From: Streptomyces sclerotialus
Lineage (GTDB): Bacteria; Actinomycetota; Actinomycetes; Streptomycetales; Streptomycetaceae
Assembly: GCF_040907265.1 (NCBI RefSeq)
Contig: NZ_JBFOHP010000002.1
Span: 5,270,001 to 5,334,000, forward strand
Length of the DNA stretch: 64,000 nt
Direction of reading: 5' to 3'
The notes below the pieces were generated by a model. That model was not told the origin of the DNA, made no database searches, and saw only the letters and a program-made list of their open reading frames with translations. The position numbers and the translations under genes were made by a program. Of this stretch, positions 48,921-59,315 are shown one piece after another; the first letter of the stretch is position 1; each line of letters opens with the position of its first letter.

Positions 48921-49958
48921 GTGACCACCACCGAGAAGACCGCGGCCGTTCCTGAGCAGCGGACGCCGGAAGCGGCCGGTTCGCCGCTGCTCCAGGTCCG
49001 TGACCTGCACGTCGAGTTCCACACCCGGGACGGCGTCGTCAAGGCCGTCAACGGCGTGAACTACAGCGTCAGCGCGGGCGAGACCCTCGCCGTGCTGGGC
49101 GAGTCCGGGTCCGGCAAGTCCGTCACCGCCCAGGCGATCATGGGCATCCTCGACATGCCGCCGGCGAAGATCCCGCAGGGCGAGATCCTCTTCCGCGGCC
49201 AGGACATGCTGACGATGTCCGGCGAGCAGCGCCGCAAGATCCGCGGCGCCAAGATCGCCATGATCTTCCAGGACGCGCTGTCGTCCCTGAACCCGGTGCT
49301 CTCCGTCGGCTACCAGCTCGGCGAGATGTTCCGCGTCCACCAGGGCCTGTCCAAGAAGGACGCCAAGGCCAAGGCCGTCGAGCTGATGGACAAGGTGAAG
49401 ATCCCGGCGGCCAGGAACCGCGTCGGGGACTACCCGCACCAGTTCTCCGGCGGCATGCGCCAGCGCATCATGATCGCGATGGCGCTGGCTCTGGAGCCGG
49501 ACCTGATCATCGCCGACGAGCCCACCACGGCCCTCGACGTCACCGTCCAGGCCCAGGTCATGGACCTGCTCGCGGAGCTCCAGCGCGAGTACCACATGGG
49601 CCTGATCCTCATCACCCACGACCTCGGCGTCGTCGCGGACGTCGCCGACAAGATCGCGGTGATGTACGCGGGCCGGATCGTCGAGCACGCTCCCGTCCGC
49701 GAGCTCTACAAGAGCCCCGCGCACCCGTACACCCGCGGCCTGCTGGACTCCATCCCGCGCCTGGACCAGAAGGGCCAGGAGCTGTACGCGATCAAGGGCC
49801 TGCCGCCCAACCTGCTGAACATCCCCGGCGGCTGCGCCTTCCACCCGCGCTGCCCGAAGGCCCAGGACGTCTGCCGTACGGAAACCCCGGTCCTGGCCAC
49901 GGTCGCCGACGGCCGCGGCAGCGCCTGCCACTTCTGGAAGGAGACGCTCCATGGCTGA
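48921..49958 (+). CDS. Oligopeptide/dipeptide ABC transporter ATPase, DppD type (system 1)
   Basis: A 345-residue ABC ATPase from the GTG at 48921 (GGGAGG upstream). Walker A is GESGSGKSV near residue 57, the signature motif [12 protein letters not shown] near 178, and Walker [13 protein letters not shown] near 196. The C-terminal oligopeptide-transporter extension has the Cys motif CAFHPRCPKAQDVC, typical of DppD/OppD proteins and a possible iron-sulfur site. It overlaps the next ATPase gene by eight bases and forms a heterodimer with it. Confidence 0.92.
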   Translation: MTTTEKTAAVPEQRTPEAAGSPLLQVRDLHVEFHTRDGVVKAVNGVNYSVSAGETLAVLGESGSGKSVTAQAIMGILDMPPAKIPQGEILFRGQDMLTMSGEQRRKIRGAKIAMIFQDALSSLNPVLSVGYQLGEMFRVHQGLSKKDAKAKAVELMDKVKIPAARNRVGDYPHQFSGGMRQRIMIAMALALEPDLIIADEPTTALDVTVQAQVMDLLAELQREYHMGLILITHDLGVVADVADKIAVMYAGRIVEHAPVRELYKSPAHPYTRGLLDSIPRLDQKGQELYAIKGLPPNLLNIPGGCAFHPRCPKAQDVCRTETPVLATVADGRGSACHFWKETLHG

Positions 49959-51012
49959 GCAGTCCGCCGAGCAGACCGCGGGCGACCGCGAGCCCATCCT
50001 CCAGGTCCGCAACCTGGTGAAGCACTTCCCCCTCACCCAGGGCGTGCTGTTCAAGAAGCAGGTCGGCGCGGTCAAGGCGGTCGACGGGATCTCCTTCGAC
50101 CTGTACCGGGGCGAGACGCTCGGCATCGTCGGCGAGTCCGGCTGCGGCAAGTCCACCGTCGCGAAGCTCCTGATGAACCTGGAGCGGGCGACCGCGGGCG
50201 AGGTCTTCTACAAGGGCGAGGACATCACCAAGCTGACGGGCCGCGCACTCAAGGCCGTCCGCCGCAACATCCAGATGGTCTTCCAGGACCCCTACACCTC
50301 GCTCAACCCGCGGATGACGGTCGGCGACATCATCGGCGAGCCCTTCGACATCCACCCCGAGGTGGCCCCGAAGGGCGACCGCCGGCGCAAGGTCCAGGAG
50401 CTGCTGGACGTGGTCGGCCTCAACCCCGAGTACGTGAACCGCTACCCGCACCAGTTCTCCGGCGGGCAGCGGCAGCGCATCGGCATCGCGCGGGGGCTGG
50501 CGCTCCGGCCCGAGATCATCGTCGCCGACGAGCCGGTCTCCGCGCTGGACGTCTCCGTCCAGGCGCAGGTGGTGAACCTCCTGGAGCGGCTCCAGGACCA
50601 GTACGACCTCTCCTACCTCTTCATCGCCCACGACCTCTCCATCGTCCGGCACATCTCCGACCGCGTCGGCGTGATGTACCTGGGCCGGATGGCCGAGATC
50701 GGCACCGACGAGGAGATCTACGAGCACCCCACGCACCCGTACACCCAGGCGCTCCTGTCGGCCGTACCGGTCCCGGACCCCGAGGTCAGCGGCGCCCGCG
50801 AGCGCATCATCCTCAGCGGCGACGTGCCCTCCCCGGCCAACCCGCCTTCCGGCTGCCGCTTCCGCACCCGCTGCTGGAAGGCCCAGGACAAGTGCGCCGA
50901 GGAGACCCCGGTGCTCGCCGTCCCCGAGGCCCTCAAGGGCACCGACTCCCTGGCCGCCCACGCCTCGGCCTGCCACTTCGCGGAGGAGAAGGACGTGGTG
51001 GGGGCGGCGTAG
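49951..51012 (+). CDS. Oligopeptide/dipeptide ABC transporter ATPase, DppF type (system 1)
   Basis: A 353-residue ABC ATPase. Walker A is GESGCGKST near residue 63, the signature [12 protein letters not shown], and Walker [13 protein letters not shown]. The C-terminal extension contains [14 protein letters not shown], the OppF-type Cys motif. It closes the system-1 operon; a perfect 12-bp terminator follows 58 bp later. The sequence is very close to its system-2 partner, in line with duplication of the whole operon. Confidence 0.92.
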   Translation: MAEQSAEQTAGDREPILQVRNLVKHFPLTQGVLFKKQVGAVKAVDGISFDLYRGETLGIVGESGCGKSTVAKLLMNLERATAGEVFYKGEDITKLTGRALKAVRRNIQMVFQDPYTSLNPRMTVGDIIGEPFDIHPEVAPKGDRRRKVQELLDVVGLNPEYVNRYPHQFSGGQRQRIGIARGLALRPEIIVADEPVSALDVSVQAQVVNLLERLQDQYDLSYLFIAHDLSIVRHISDRVGVMYLGRMAEIGTDEEIYEHPTHPYTQALLSAVPVPDPEVSGARERIILSGDVPSPANPPSGCRFRTRCWKAQDKCAEETPVLAVPEALKGTDSLAAHASACHFAEEKDVVGAA

Positions 51013-51069
51013 CCCGCTCGCACGACCACGAGGGCACCCGGGACCTACGTCTGGTCCATCCGGGTGCAG

Positions 51070-51099
51070 CGCCCGGGAGAGCTCCCGCTCTCCCGGGCG
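51070..51099 (+). terminator. Terminator after the system-1 permease operon
   Basis: A perfect 12-bp stem (51070-51081 with 51088-51099), 6-base loop, followed by TTCTGTCGTTT. It separates the two tandem transporter operons. Confidence 0.85.
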
Positions 51100-51248
51100 T
51101 TCTGTCGTTTCCTGCGGCGGACGCCGCCCTCGTGCGTTCGGGGGGAATGTGCGGCGTGGCGTGCTCGTACGGGGGAGGCGGGGGTGCGTGGGGAACTCCT
51201 ATGGGCTGTTATGTGGCCTACGTACCTATTAGCCGGAGGAGGCACCGG

Positions 51249-52877
51249 ATGCGTGGAGCCACCCGTGCGAAGTGGGCGGCGGGAACGATGGCCGTCGCCC
51301 TCGCGGCGACGGCGTGTGGTGGCGGCAGCGGGGGTGGCGGTGGTGAGGAGGGGGTGCTCAGCTCGTCGTGGGGGGACCCGCAGAACCCCCTGGAGCCCGC
51401 GAACACCAATGAGGTGCAGGGCGGCAAGGTGCTCGACATGATCTTCCGGGGGCTGAAGCGGTACGACCCGAGGACCGGCGAGGCCGAGGACATGCTCGCC
51501 CGGAAGATCGAGACCAAGGACCAGCAGAACTACACGGTCACGATCAAGAAGGGGTGGAAGTTCAGCAACGGGGAGCCGGTCACGGCCCAGTCGTTCGTGG
51601 ATGCCTGGAATTACGGCGCCCATATCGAAAATGGCCAGAAGAACGCTTACTTCTTCGGGTACATCGAGGGGTACGAGAAGGTGCACCCCGAGAGCGGGAA
51701 GGCGACCGCCAAGACGCTGTCCGGGTTGAAGGTCAAGGACGACCGGACCTTCACCGTCAAGCTCGACCAGAAATTCTCCACCTGGCCGCAGACGCTGGGG
51801 TACCCGGCGTTCGCGCCGCTGCCCCGGGCGTTCTTCACCGACCACGACGGCTGGCTGAAGAAGCCGGTCGGAAACGGTCCGTACCGGGTCGAGTCCTACG
51901 ACAAGGGCTCGGCGATGAAGCTCCGGAAGTGGAGCACGTACAAGGGGCCGGACAAGGCGCGGAACAAGGGGGTGGATCTGCGGGTCTACACCGACAACAA
52001 CACCGCTTACACCGATCTGCAGGCGGGCAATCTGGACCTCACCGACGACATTCCCGCGGCGCAGCTGAAGAACGCCGAGGCGGATCTCGGGGACCGGTAC
52101 ATCAATCAGCCGGCGGGCATCATCCAGACCCTCACCTTTCCGATGTACGACGGCAGGTGGGGGTCGGCGAAGAGGGCGAAGGTGCGGCGCGGGCTGTCCA
52201 TGGCGATCGACCGTAAGACGATCACCCAGCAGATCTTCCAGAAGACGCGCACCCCGGCCACCGACTGGACCTCGCCGGTGCTCAAGGCCGAGGGCGGTTA
52301 CCAGGCGGGGCTGTGCGGACAGGCCTGCGCGTACGACCCGGCGCAGGCCCGCAAGCTCATCAAGGAGGGCGGCGGGCTGCCCGGCGGCAAGGTCACCGTC
52401 ACGTACAACGCCGACACCGGCTCGCACAAGGACTGGGTCGACGCGCTCTGCAACAGCGTCAACAAGGTGCTGAGGGACGACAAGGCGTGTGTGGGTAATC
52501 CGGTGGGGACGTTCGCCGACTACCGGAATCAGATTTCGGCGAAGAAGATGCGGGGTCCGTTCCGCGCCGGGTGGCAGATGGACTATCCGCTGATTCAGAA
52601 CTTCCTCCAGCCGATGTACTACACCGGCGCCTCCTCCAACGACGGGAAGTACAGCAACAAGGAGTTCGACGGCCTGATCGACGAGGCGAATGCCGAGACC
52701 GACCGGCAGGCTGCCGTGAAGAAGTTCCAGGACGCGGAGAAGGTCCTGGTCAAGGACATGCCGGTGATTCCGCTCTGGTACCAGAACGGCAGCGGGGGAT
52801 ATACCGACCGGCTGAGTGACGTACGGCTGAACCAGTTCAGCGTGCCCGTCTACGAGCAGATCAAGGTCGGCAGCTGA
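51249..52877 (+). CDS. Oligopeptide/dipeptide ABC transporter, substrate-binding lipoprotein (system 2)
   Basis: A 542-residue SBP_bac_5 lipoprotein from the ATG at 51249 (GGAGGA upstream), lipobox AATAC with Cys23. It keeps the mature start WGDPQNPLEPANTNEVQGG and both Cys pairs of the system-1 protein, so the two are recent paralogues of exactly equal length. A Gly-rich stretch follows the lipobox. Unlike system 1, the permease gene starts four bases after the stop, with no hairpin between. Ligand is probably a peptide; differences in the charged loops may change specificity. Confidence 0.87.
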   Translation: MRGATRAKWAAGTMAVALAATACGGGSGGGGGEEGVLSSSWGDPQNPLEPANTNEVQGGKVLDMIFRGLKRYDPRTGEAEDMLARKIETKDQQNYTVTIKKGWKFSNGEPVTAQSFVDAWNYGAHIENGQKNAYFFGYIEGYEKVHPESGKATAKTLSGLKVKDDRTFTVKLDQKFSTWPQTLGYPAFAPLPRAFFTDHDGWLKKPVGNGPYRVESYDKGSAMKLRKWSTYKGPDKARNKGVDLRVYTDNNTAYTDLQAGNLDLTDDIPAAQLKNAEADLGDRYINQPAGIIQTLTFPMYDGRWGSAKRAKVRRGLSMAIDRKTITQQIFQKTRTPATDWTSPVLKAEGGYQAGLCGQACAYDPAQARKLIKEGGGLPGGKVTVTYNADTGSHKDWVDALCNSVNKVLRDDKACVGNPVGTFADYRNQISAKKMRGPFRAGWQMDYPLIQNFLQPMYYTGASSNDGKYSNKEFDGLIDEANAETDRQAAVKKFQDAEKVLVKDMPVIPLWYQNGSGGYTDRLSDVRLNQFSVPVYEQIKVGS

Positions 52878-52881
52878 CCCC

Positions 52882-53805
52882 ATGGGACGCTATGTCATCC
52901 GGCGGCTGCTCCAGATGATCCCGGTGTTCATCGGCAGCACGTTCCTCATCTTCTTCATGGTGTACGCGCTCGGGGACCCGGTCGCCGCGATGTTCGGCGA
53001 CCGTGCCCCCGACCCCGCCACCGCCGCGAGGATCCGCGAGGAACTCCTCCTCGACCAGCCGCTGTGGAAGCAGTACCTGCACTACATGGGCCAGATCTTC
53101 CGCGGGGACTTCGGCACCGCCTTCAACGGGCAGCCGGTCACCGAGCTGATGGGCACCGCCTTCCCCGTCACCCTGCGGCTGACCCTGGTCGCCGTCGTCA
53201 TCGAGATCGTCGTCGGTATCACGTCGGGTGTGCTGAGCGGGTTGCGCCGCGGGCGCGCGCTGGACACCGGCGTCCTGGTGTTCACGCTGGTCGTGGTCTC
53301 CGTTCCGACCTTCGTGAGCGGTTATGTGCTGCAGTTCCTGCTCGGCGTGAAGGGGGGCTGGGTCAAGCCGACCGTCTCCACCGACGCGTACCTCGACGAG
53401 CTGCTGCTGCCCGGCGTGGTGCTGGCGCTCGTCTCGCTCGCCTACGTCACCCGGCTGACCCGTACCTCCATCGCCGAGAACATCCGCGCCGACTACGTAC
53501 GGACGGCCGTGGCCAAGGGCCTGCCGCGCCGCCGCGTCGTCACCCGGCACCTGCTGCGCAACTCCCTGATCCCGGTGGTCACCTTCATCGGCACCGACGT
53601 CGGCTCGCTGATGGGCGGCGCCATCGTCACCGAGCGGATCTTCAACATCCACGGCGTCGGCTTCCAGCTCTACCAGGGCATCCTGCGGCAGAACTCGCCC
53701 ACCGTCGTCGGCTTCGTCACCGTCCTCGTCCTGGTCTTCCTCTTCGCCAACCTCGTCGTCGACCTGCTGTACGCCGTCCTCGACCCGCGGATCCGCTATG
53801 CCTGA
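52882..53805 (+). CDS. Oligopeptide/dipeptide ABC transporter permease, DppB type (system 2)
   Basis: A 307-residue permease, the same length as its system-1 counterpart, with MGRYVIRRLLQMIPVFIG at the start and the EAA-type region ADYVRTAVAKGLPRRRVVTRH. It starts four bases after the binding-protein stop, so translation is coupled. It overlaps the DppC-type gene by eight bases, exactly as in system 1. Confidence 0.9.
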   Translation: MGRYVIRRLLQMIPVFIGSTFLIFFMVYALGDPVAAMFGDRAPDPATAARIREELLLDQPLWKQYLHYMGQIFRGDFGTAFNGQPVTELMGTAFPVTLRLTLVAVVIEIVVGITSGVLSGLRRGRALDTGVLVFTLVVVSVPTFVSGYVLQFLLGVKGGWVKPTVSTDAYLDELLLPGVVLALVSLAYVTRLTRTSIAENIRADYVRTAVAKGLPRRRVVTRHLLRNSLIPVVTFIGTDVGSLMGGAIVTERIFNIHGVGFQLYQGILRQNSPTVVGFVTVLVLVFLFANLVVDLLYAVLDPRIRYA

Positions 53806-54787
53806 GCGCTACGTACCGAAAGAGGCGGTCGCCCACGGGGACGGCGGCACCGCCGCCCTGGCGATGGCCGAGGCCGAGACCCTGGAAGGCGGCCGGGACG
53901 GCAGGAACGGCCGGGGCGGCCGGGACGGCGGTCCGCGCGACAGGCCCCGCAGCCTGTGGGGGGACGCCTGGCACGATCTGTGCCGCAACCCCGTCTTCCT
54001 GGTCTCGGCGGTCGTCATCCTGTTCCTGGTCGTCATCGCGATCTGGCCGCAGCTGATCACCGACGGGAATCCGTACCGCGCGGACCTCTCCAAGGCACAG
54101 GAGGGCTCGGCCCCCGGCCACCCCTTCGGCTTCGACACACAAGGGCGGGACGTCTACACCCGTACCGTCTACGGGGCGCGCGCCTCCATCATCGTCGGCG
54201 TCTGCGCCACCGCGGGCGCAGCGCTCCTCGGCAGCCTCCTCGGCGGGCTGGCCGGCTTCTTCGGCGGCTGGTGGGACGCGCTGCTCTCGCGCGTCGCCGA
54301 CATCTTCTTCGGCATCCCCGTACTGCTGGGCGGCCTGGTCTTCCTCTCGGTCGTCACCAGCAGGACGGTCTGGCCGGTGGTCGGCTTCATCGTGCTGCTC
54401 GGCTGGCCGCAGATCGCCCGGATCGCCCGCGGCTCCGTCGTGACCGCCCAACAGAACGACTACGTACAGGCCGCGCGGGCGCTCGGCGCCTCCAACGGCC
54501 GGATGCTGCTGCGGCACATCGCGCCGAACGCGGTGGCTCCCGTCATCGTCGTCGCCACCATCGCCCTCGGTACCTACATCTCCCTCGAGGCCACGCTGTC
54601 CTACCTCGGCGCGGGCCTGAAGCCGCCCAACGTCTCCTGGGGCATCGACATCTCCACCGCCTCCACCTACATCCGCAACGCGCCGCACATGCTGCTGTAC
54701 CCGGCGGGCGCGCTGTCGATCACGGTGCTGGCGTTCATCATGCTCGGCGACGCGGTGCGCGACGCCCTCGACCCCAAGCTGCGCTGA
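53798..54787 (+). CDS. Oligopeptide/dipeptide ABC transporter permease, DppC type (system 2)
   Basis: A 329-residue permease. The extra ~20 residues relative to system 1 are an N-terminal Gly/Arg/Asp-rich cytoplasmic tail (RDGRNGRGGRDGG). The helical core and EAA region (QNDYVQAARALGASNGRMLLRH) match the system-1 protein closely; the two extracytoplasmic Cys of system 1 are absent here. A 41-bp gap leads to the ATPase gene; it contains a second copy of the local CTGCGCTGAG sequence. Confidence 0.9.
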   Translation: MPERYVPKEAVAHGDGGTAALAMAEAETLEGGRDGRNGRGGRDGGPRDRPRSLWGDAWHDLCRNPVFLVSAVVILFLVVIAIWPQLITDGNPYRADLSKAQEGSAPGHPFGFDTQGRDVYTRTVYGARASIIVGVCATAGAALLGSLLGGLAGFFGGWWDALLSRVADIFFGIPVLLGGLVFLSVVTSRTVWPVVGFIVLLGWPQIARIARGSVVTAQQNDYVQAARALGASNGRMLLRHIAPNAVAPVIVVATIALGTYISLEATLSYLGAGLKPPNVSWGIDISTASTYIRNAPHMLLYPAGALSITVLAFIMLGDAVRDALDPKLR

Positions 54788-54828
54788 GCAGCCCGGCCCG
54801 AACTGCGCTGAGGAGACGGAGAGAGCCG

Positions 54829-55878
54829 ATGGCCACCGCGACGAACCCCGACACCGCGCCCGGCCCCGGCGCGGCGACGCCCGCGCTGCTCGACGTGCGC
54901 GACCTGTACGTGGAGTTCCGTACCCGCGACGGCGTCGCCCGGGCCGTCAACGGCGTCAGCTACCGGGTCGACGCGGGCGAGACGCTCGCCGTGCTGGGCG
55001 AGTCGGGCTCCGGCAAGTCCGTCACCGCCCAGGCCGTCATGGGCATCCTCGACTCGCCGCCCGGCTTCGTGACCGGCGGCGAGATCCTCTTCCGGGGGCA
55101 GGACCTGCTCAAGGCGGCGCCCGAGGAACGCCGCAAGGTCCGCGGCGCCCGGATGGCGATGATCTTCCAGGACGCGCTGTCCGCGCTGAACCCGGTGCTC
55201 TCCGTCGGCGCCCAGCTCGGCGAGATGTACGAGGTCCACCAGGGGATGAAGCGGAAGGACGCGCGCGCCAAGGCGGTGGAGCTGATGGACCGGGTACGGA
55301 TCCCGGCCGCGCGCAGCCGGGTGGGGGACTACCCGCACCAGTTCTCCGGCGGCATGCGCCAGCGCATCATGATCGCGATGGCGCTGGCCCTGGAGCCGGA
55401 CCTGATCATCGCCGACGAGCCGACGACCGCGCTGGACGTCACGGTCCAGGCCCAGGTCATGGACCTGCTGGCCGACCTCCAGCGGGAGTACGACATGGGG
55501 CTCATCCTGATCACCCATGACCTGGGGGTCGTCGCGGACGTCGCCGACCGGATCGCGGTGATGTACGCGGGCCGGATCGTGGAGACCGCTCCTGTTCATG
55601 ATCTTTATAAGAGCCCTGCCCACCCGTACACCCGGGGCCTGCTGGACTCCATTCCGCGCCTGGACCAGAAGGGCCAGGAGCTGTACGCGATCAAGGGCCT
55701 GCCGCCGAGCCTGACCGCCGTTCCGCCCGGCTGCCCCTTCCACCCGCGCTGCCCGCGGGCCCGCGACCTGTGCACCACGGACCGGCCGCCGCAGTACGAC
55801 GTGGCGCCGGGCCGGACCAGCGCCTGCCACTTCTGGGAGGAGACCCTGCGAGACGAGGAGCCCCCGCATGACCGTTGA
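54829..55878 (+). CDS. Oligopeptide/dipeptide ABC transporter ATPase, DppD type (system 2)
   Basis: A 349-residue ABC ATPase from the ATG at 54829. Walker [10 protein letters not shown], signature [12 protein letters not shown] and Walker [13 protein letters not shown] are intact, and the C-terminal Cys motif reads [14 protein letters not shown]. Near-identical runs to the system-1 DppD show their common origin. Its end overlaps the start of the next ATPase by eleven bases. Confidence 0.92.
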   Translation: MATATNPDTAPGPGAATPALLDVRDLYVEFRTRDGVARAVNGVSYRVDAGETLAVLGESGSGKSVTAQAVMGILDSPPGFVTGGEILFRGQDLLKAAPEERRKVRGARMAMIFQDALSALNPVLSVGAQLGEMYEVHQGMKRKDARAKAVELMDRVRIPAARSRVGDYPHQFSGGMRQRIMIAMALALEPDLIIADEPTTALDVTVQAQVMDLLADLQREYDMGLILITHDLGVVADVADRIAVMYAGRIVETAPVHDLYKSPAHPYTRGLLDSIPRLDQKGQELYAIKGLPPSLTAVPPGCPFHPRCPRARDLCTTDRPPQYDVAPGRTSACHFWEETLRDEEPPHDR

Positions 55879-56911
55879 GGGCATGACCGCTGAGGCCATT
55901 CTCGAAGTGCGCGACCTGGTCAAGCACTACCCGCTGACCCAGGGCATCGTCCTGAAGAAGCAGGTCGGCGCGGTCAAGGCGGTCGACGGGGTCTCCTTCG
56001 GCCTGCGCAAGGGCGAGACGCTCGGCATCGTGGGGGAGTCCGGCTGCGGCAAGTCCACCGTCGCCAGGACGCTGGTCGGCCTGGAGCGGCCGACCGCCGG
56101 CGCGATCCGCTACCACGGCGAGGACATCACCAAGCTGTCCGGGCGCGCCCTGAAGGCGGTGCGCCGCAACATCCAGATGGTCTTCCAGGACCCGTACACC
56201 TCGCTCAACCCGCGCATGACGGTCGGCGACATCATCGGCGAGCCGTACGACATCCATCCGGAGGTGGCCCCGAAGGGCGACCGGCGGCGCCGGGTGCAGG
56301 AGCTGCTGGACGTCGTCGGGCTGAACCCGGAGTACGTCAACCGTTATCCGCACCAGTTCTCCGGCGGGCAGCGGCAGCGGATCGGTATCGCGCGGGGGCT
56401 GGCGCTGCGGCCCGAGATCATCGTCGCGGACGAGCCGGTGTCCGCGCTGGACGTCTCCGTCCAGGCGCAGGTCGTGAACCTGCTGGAGCGGCTGCAGAAC
56501 GAGTTCGATCTGTCGTACGTCTTCATCGCGCACGACCTGTCGGTGGTGCGGCACATCTCGGACCGGGTGGCGGTGATGTACCTGGGCCGGATCGTCGAGA
56601 CCGGCACCGAGGACGAGATCTACGGGCACCCCACGCACCCGTACACCCAGGCGCTGCTGTCCGCCGTGCCGGTGCCGGATCCCGAGGCGCGGGAGCACCG
56701 GGAGCGCATCCTGCTGGCCGGGGACGTGCCGTCGCCGGCCGATCCGCCGTCGGGGTGCCGGTTCCGTACGCGGTGCTGGAAGGCGCGGGAGGTGTGTGCG
56801 GAGGTTGTCCCACCGCTCGCCGTACCCGAATGGTTCGCGGGTGCCGCGGGGCCGGCGCACCCGTCCGCGTGCCACTTCGCGGAGGAGCGCCACGTCGTGC
56901 CGAGCGAATGA
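55868..56911 (+). CDS. Oligopeptide/dipeptide ABC transporter ATPase, DppF type (system 2)
   Basis: A 347-residue ABC ATPase with Walker [10 protein letters not shown], signature [12 protein letters not shown] and Walker [13 protein letters not shown]. The C-terminal motif is [14 protein letters not shown]. Two in-frame ATG codons lie near the start (55868 and 55883); the first gives coupling with the preceding gene. It is the end of the operon, facing the bldK-type operon across a shared hairpin. Confidence 0.9.
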   Translation: MTVEGMTAEAILEVRDLVKHYPLTQGIVLKKQVGAVKAVDGVSFGLRKGETLGIVGESGCGKSTVARTLVGLERPTAGAIRYHGEDITKLSGRALKAVRRNIQMVFQDPYTSLNPRMTVGDIIGEPYDIHPEVAPKGDRRRRVQELLDVVGLNPEYVNRYPHQFSGGQRQRIGIARGLALRPEIIVADEPVSALDVSVQAQVVNLLERLQNEFDLSYVFIAHDLSVVRHISDRVAVMYLGRIVETGTEDEIYGHPTHPYTQALLSAVPVPDPEAREHRERILLAGDVPSPADPPSGCRFRTRCWKAREVCAEVVPPLAVPEWFAGAAGPAHPSACHFAEERHVVPSE

Positions 56912-56953
56912 GGGGGTGCCCCTTGGTCCCGGTGGCCGACCGCGGCGCCGTCG

Positions 56954-56990
56954 TGGCCGTTCGCGCAGTTCCCCGCGCCCCTGACGGGGC
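56954..56990. repeat. Half copy of a dispersed Streptomyces palindromic element
   Basis: The stretch GTTCGCGCAGTTCCCCGCGC and the following CCTGACGGGG matches the left half of a dispersed palindrome that I recall from many Streptomyces intergenic regions, where it is followed by the complementary GGGGCGCGGGGAACTGCGCG. Here the right half is missing and only a 5-bp mini-hairpin (56977-56990) remains. It lies just after the system-2 operon. Confidence 0.5.
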
Positions 56991-57006
56991 CCGTTCACAG
57001 GCCGGA

Positions 57007-57044
57007 GCCCGCCTCCCGTCGTGCTGGGGTGTCAGGAGGCGGGC
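57007..57044. terminator. Bidirectional hairpin between convergent system-2 and bldK-type operons
   Basis: A perfect 10-bp stem (57007-57016 with 57035-57044) with an 18-base loop. It lies between the two converging operons and could end transcription from both sides, although no T-run is present. Confidence 0.6.
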
Positions 57045-57075
57045 ACGGCCCGAAGCGGAGGCTGACGAGCCCGGG

Positions 57076-58227
<1,152 letters not shown>

Positions 58228-58242
58228 GATGGTCGTCGCTCC

Positions 58243-59304
58243 CTAGCCCAGCCGGGGCTTGATCTGCTCGGTGAAGAAGGTGTGCTTCTGCTCGGCCGTG
58301 AGGTGGCACGCCGAGGCGCGCCCCGGCGCCAGCAGCGGCCGCTCGTCGGCGCAGCGGGTGCCGCCCACCTCCGAGGTGAACGCGCAGCGCGGGTGGAAGG
58401 GGCAGCCGGACGGCGGGTTGAGCAGGCTCGGCGGGGAGCCGGGGATCGGGTGCAGCGGCTCGTCGACGCTGGCCGACAGGCGCGGCATCGATCCCAGCAG
58501 GCCCCAGGCGTACGGGTGCTGCGGCTCGGTGAGGATCTCCCGGACCGTGCCGCGCTCGACGGCCCGGCCCGCGTACATCACGAGCAGCTCGTCGGCCATG
58601 TCGGCGACCACGCCGAGGTCGTGGGTGATCAGGATGATCGCCGAGCCGAACTCCTGCTGGAGGTCCTTGAGGAGGTCCAGGATCTGCGCCTGGACGGTGA
58701 CGTCCAGGGCGGTGGTCGGCTCGTCGGCGATGAGCAGCGCCGGGTTGCAGACCAGCGCCATGGCGATCATGGCGCGCTGGCGCATACCGCCGGAGAACTG
58801 GTGCGGGTAGTCGTCCACCCGCAGGTTCGGCTGGGGGATGCCGACCTTCGTCAGCATCTCGATGGCGCGCTGCCGGCCCTCGCGCTTGCTCGCGCCGGTG
58901 TGCTTGATGAACGGTTCGGCGATCTGCCGGCCCACCGTGTAGTACGGCGACAGGGCCGTCAGCGGGTCCTGGAAGATCATCGCCATCTTGTTGCCGCGGA
59001 GCTTCTGCAGCGTGCGCTCGGTCGCGCCGGTCAGCTCCTGGCCGTCCAGCGTGATCTCGCCGGTGATCTCGGTGGAGGCGGGGTTGTGCAGGCCCAGGAC
59101 GGCGAGGTTGGTCACCGACTTGCCGGAGCCGGACTCGCCGACGATGCCGAGCGTGCTGCCCTTCTCCAGGTCGAAGGAGAGCCCGTCGACGGCCTTCACG
59201 ATGCCGTCCTCGGTGGAGAACCGCACGTACAGGTCGCGCACGGACAGGAAGGGGTCGGAGCCGGCCGGGACCGGTGCGCCTTCGGTCTTGGTGAGTGTGG
59301 TCAC
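58243..59304 (-). CDS. bldKD: BldK-type oligopeptide transporter ATPase, DppD type
   Basis: A 353-residue ABC ATPase from the GTG at 59304, with GGAG upstream. Walker [10 protein letters not shown] near residue 54, signature [12 protein letters not shown], Walker [13 protein letters not shown] and the Cys motif CPFHPRCAFTSEVGGTRC, in which the last Cys is spaced more widely than in systems 1 and 2. The gene starts 11 bp after the permease stop and pairs with the next ATPase gene. Symbol by gene order. Confidence 0.7.
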   Translation of the reverse strand: MTTLTKTEGAPVPAGSDPFLSVRDLYVRFSTEDGIVKAVDGLSFDLEKGSTLGIVGESGSGKSVTNLAVLGLHNPASTEITGEITLDGQELTGATERTLQKLRGNKMAMIFQDPLTALSPYYTVGRQIAEPFIKHTGASKREGRQRAIEMLTKVGIPQPNLRVDDYPHQFSGGMRQRAMIAMALVCNPALLIADEPTTALDVTVQAQILDLLKDLQQEFGSAIILITHDLGVVADMADELLVMYAGRAVERGTVREILTEPQHPYAWGLLGSMPRLSASVDEPLHPIPGSPPSLLNPPSGCPFHPRCAFTSEVGGTRCADERPLLAPGRASACHLTAEQKHTFFTEQIKPRLG

Positions 59305-59315
59305 TGGTGGCTCTC

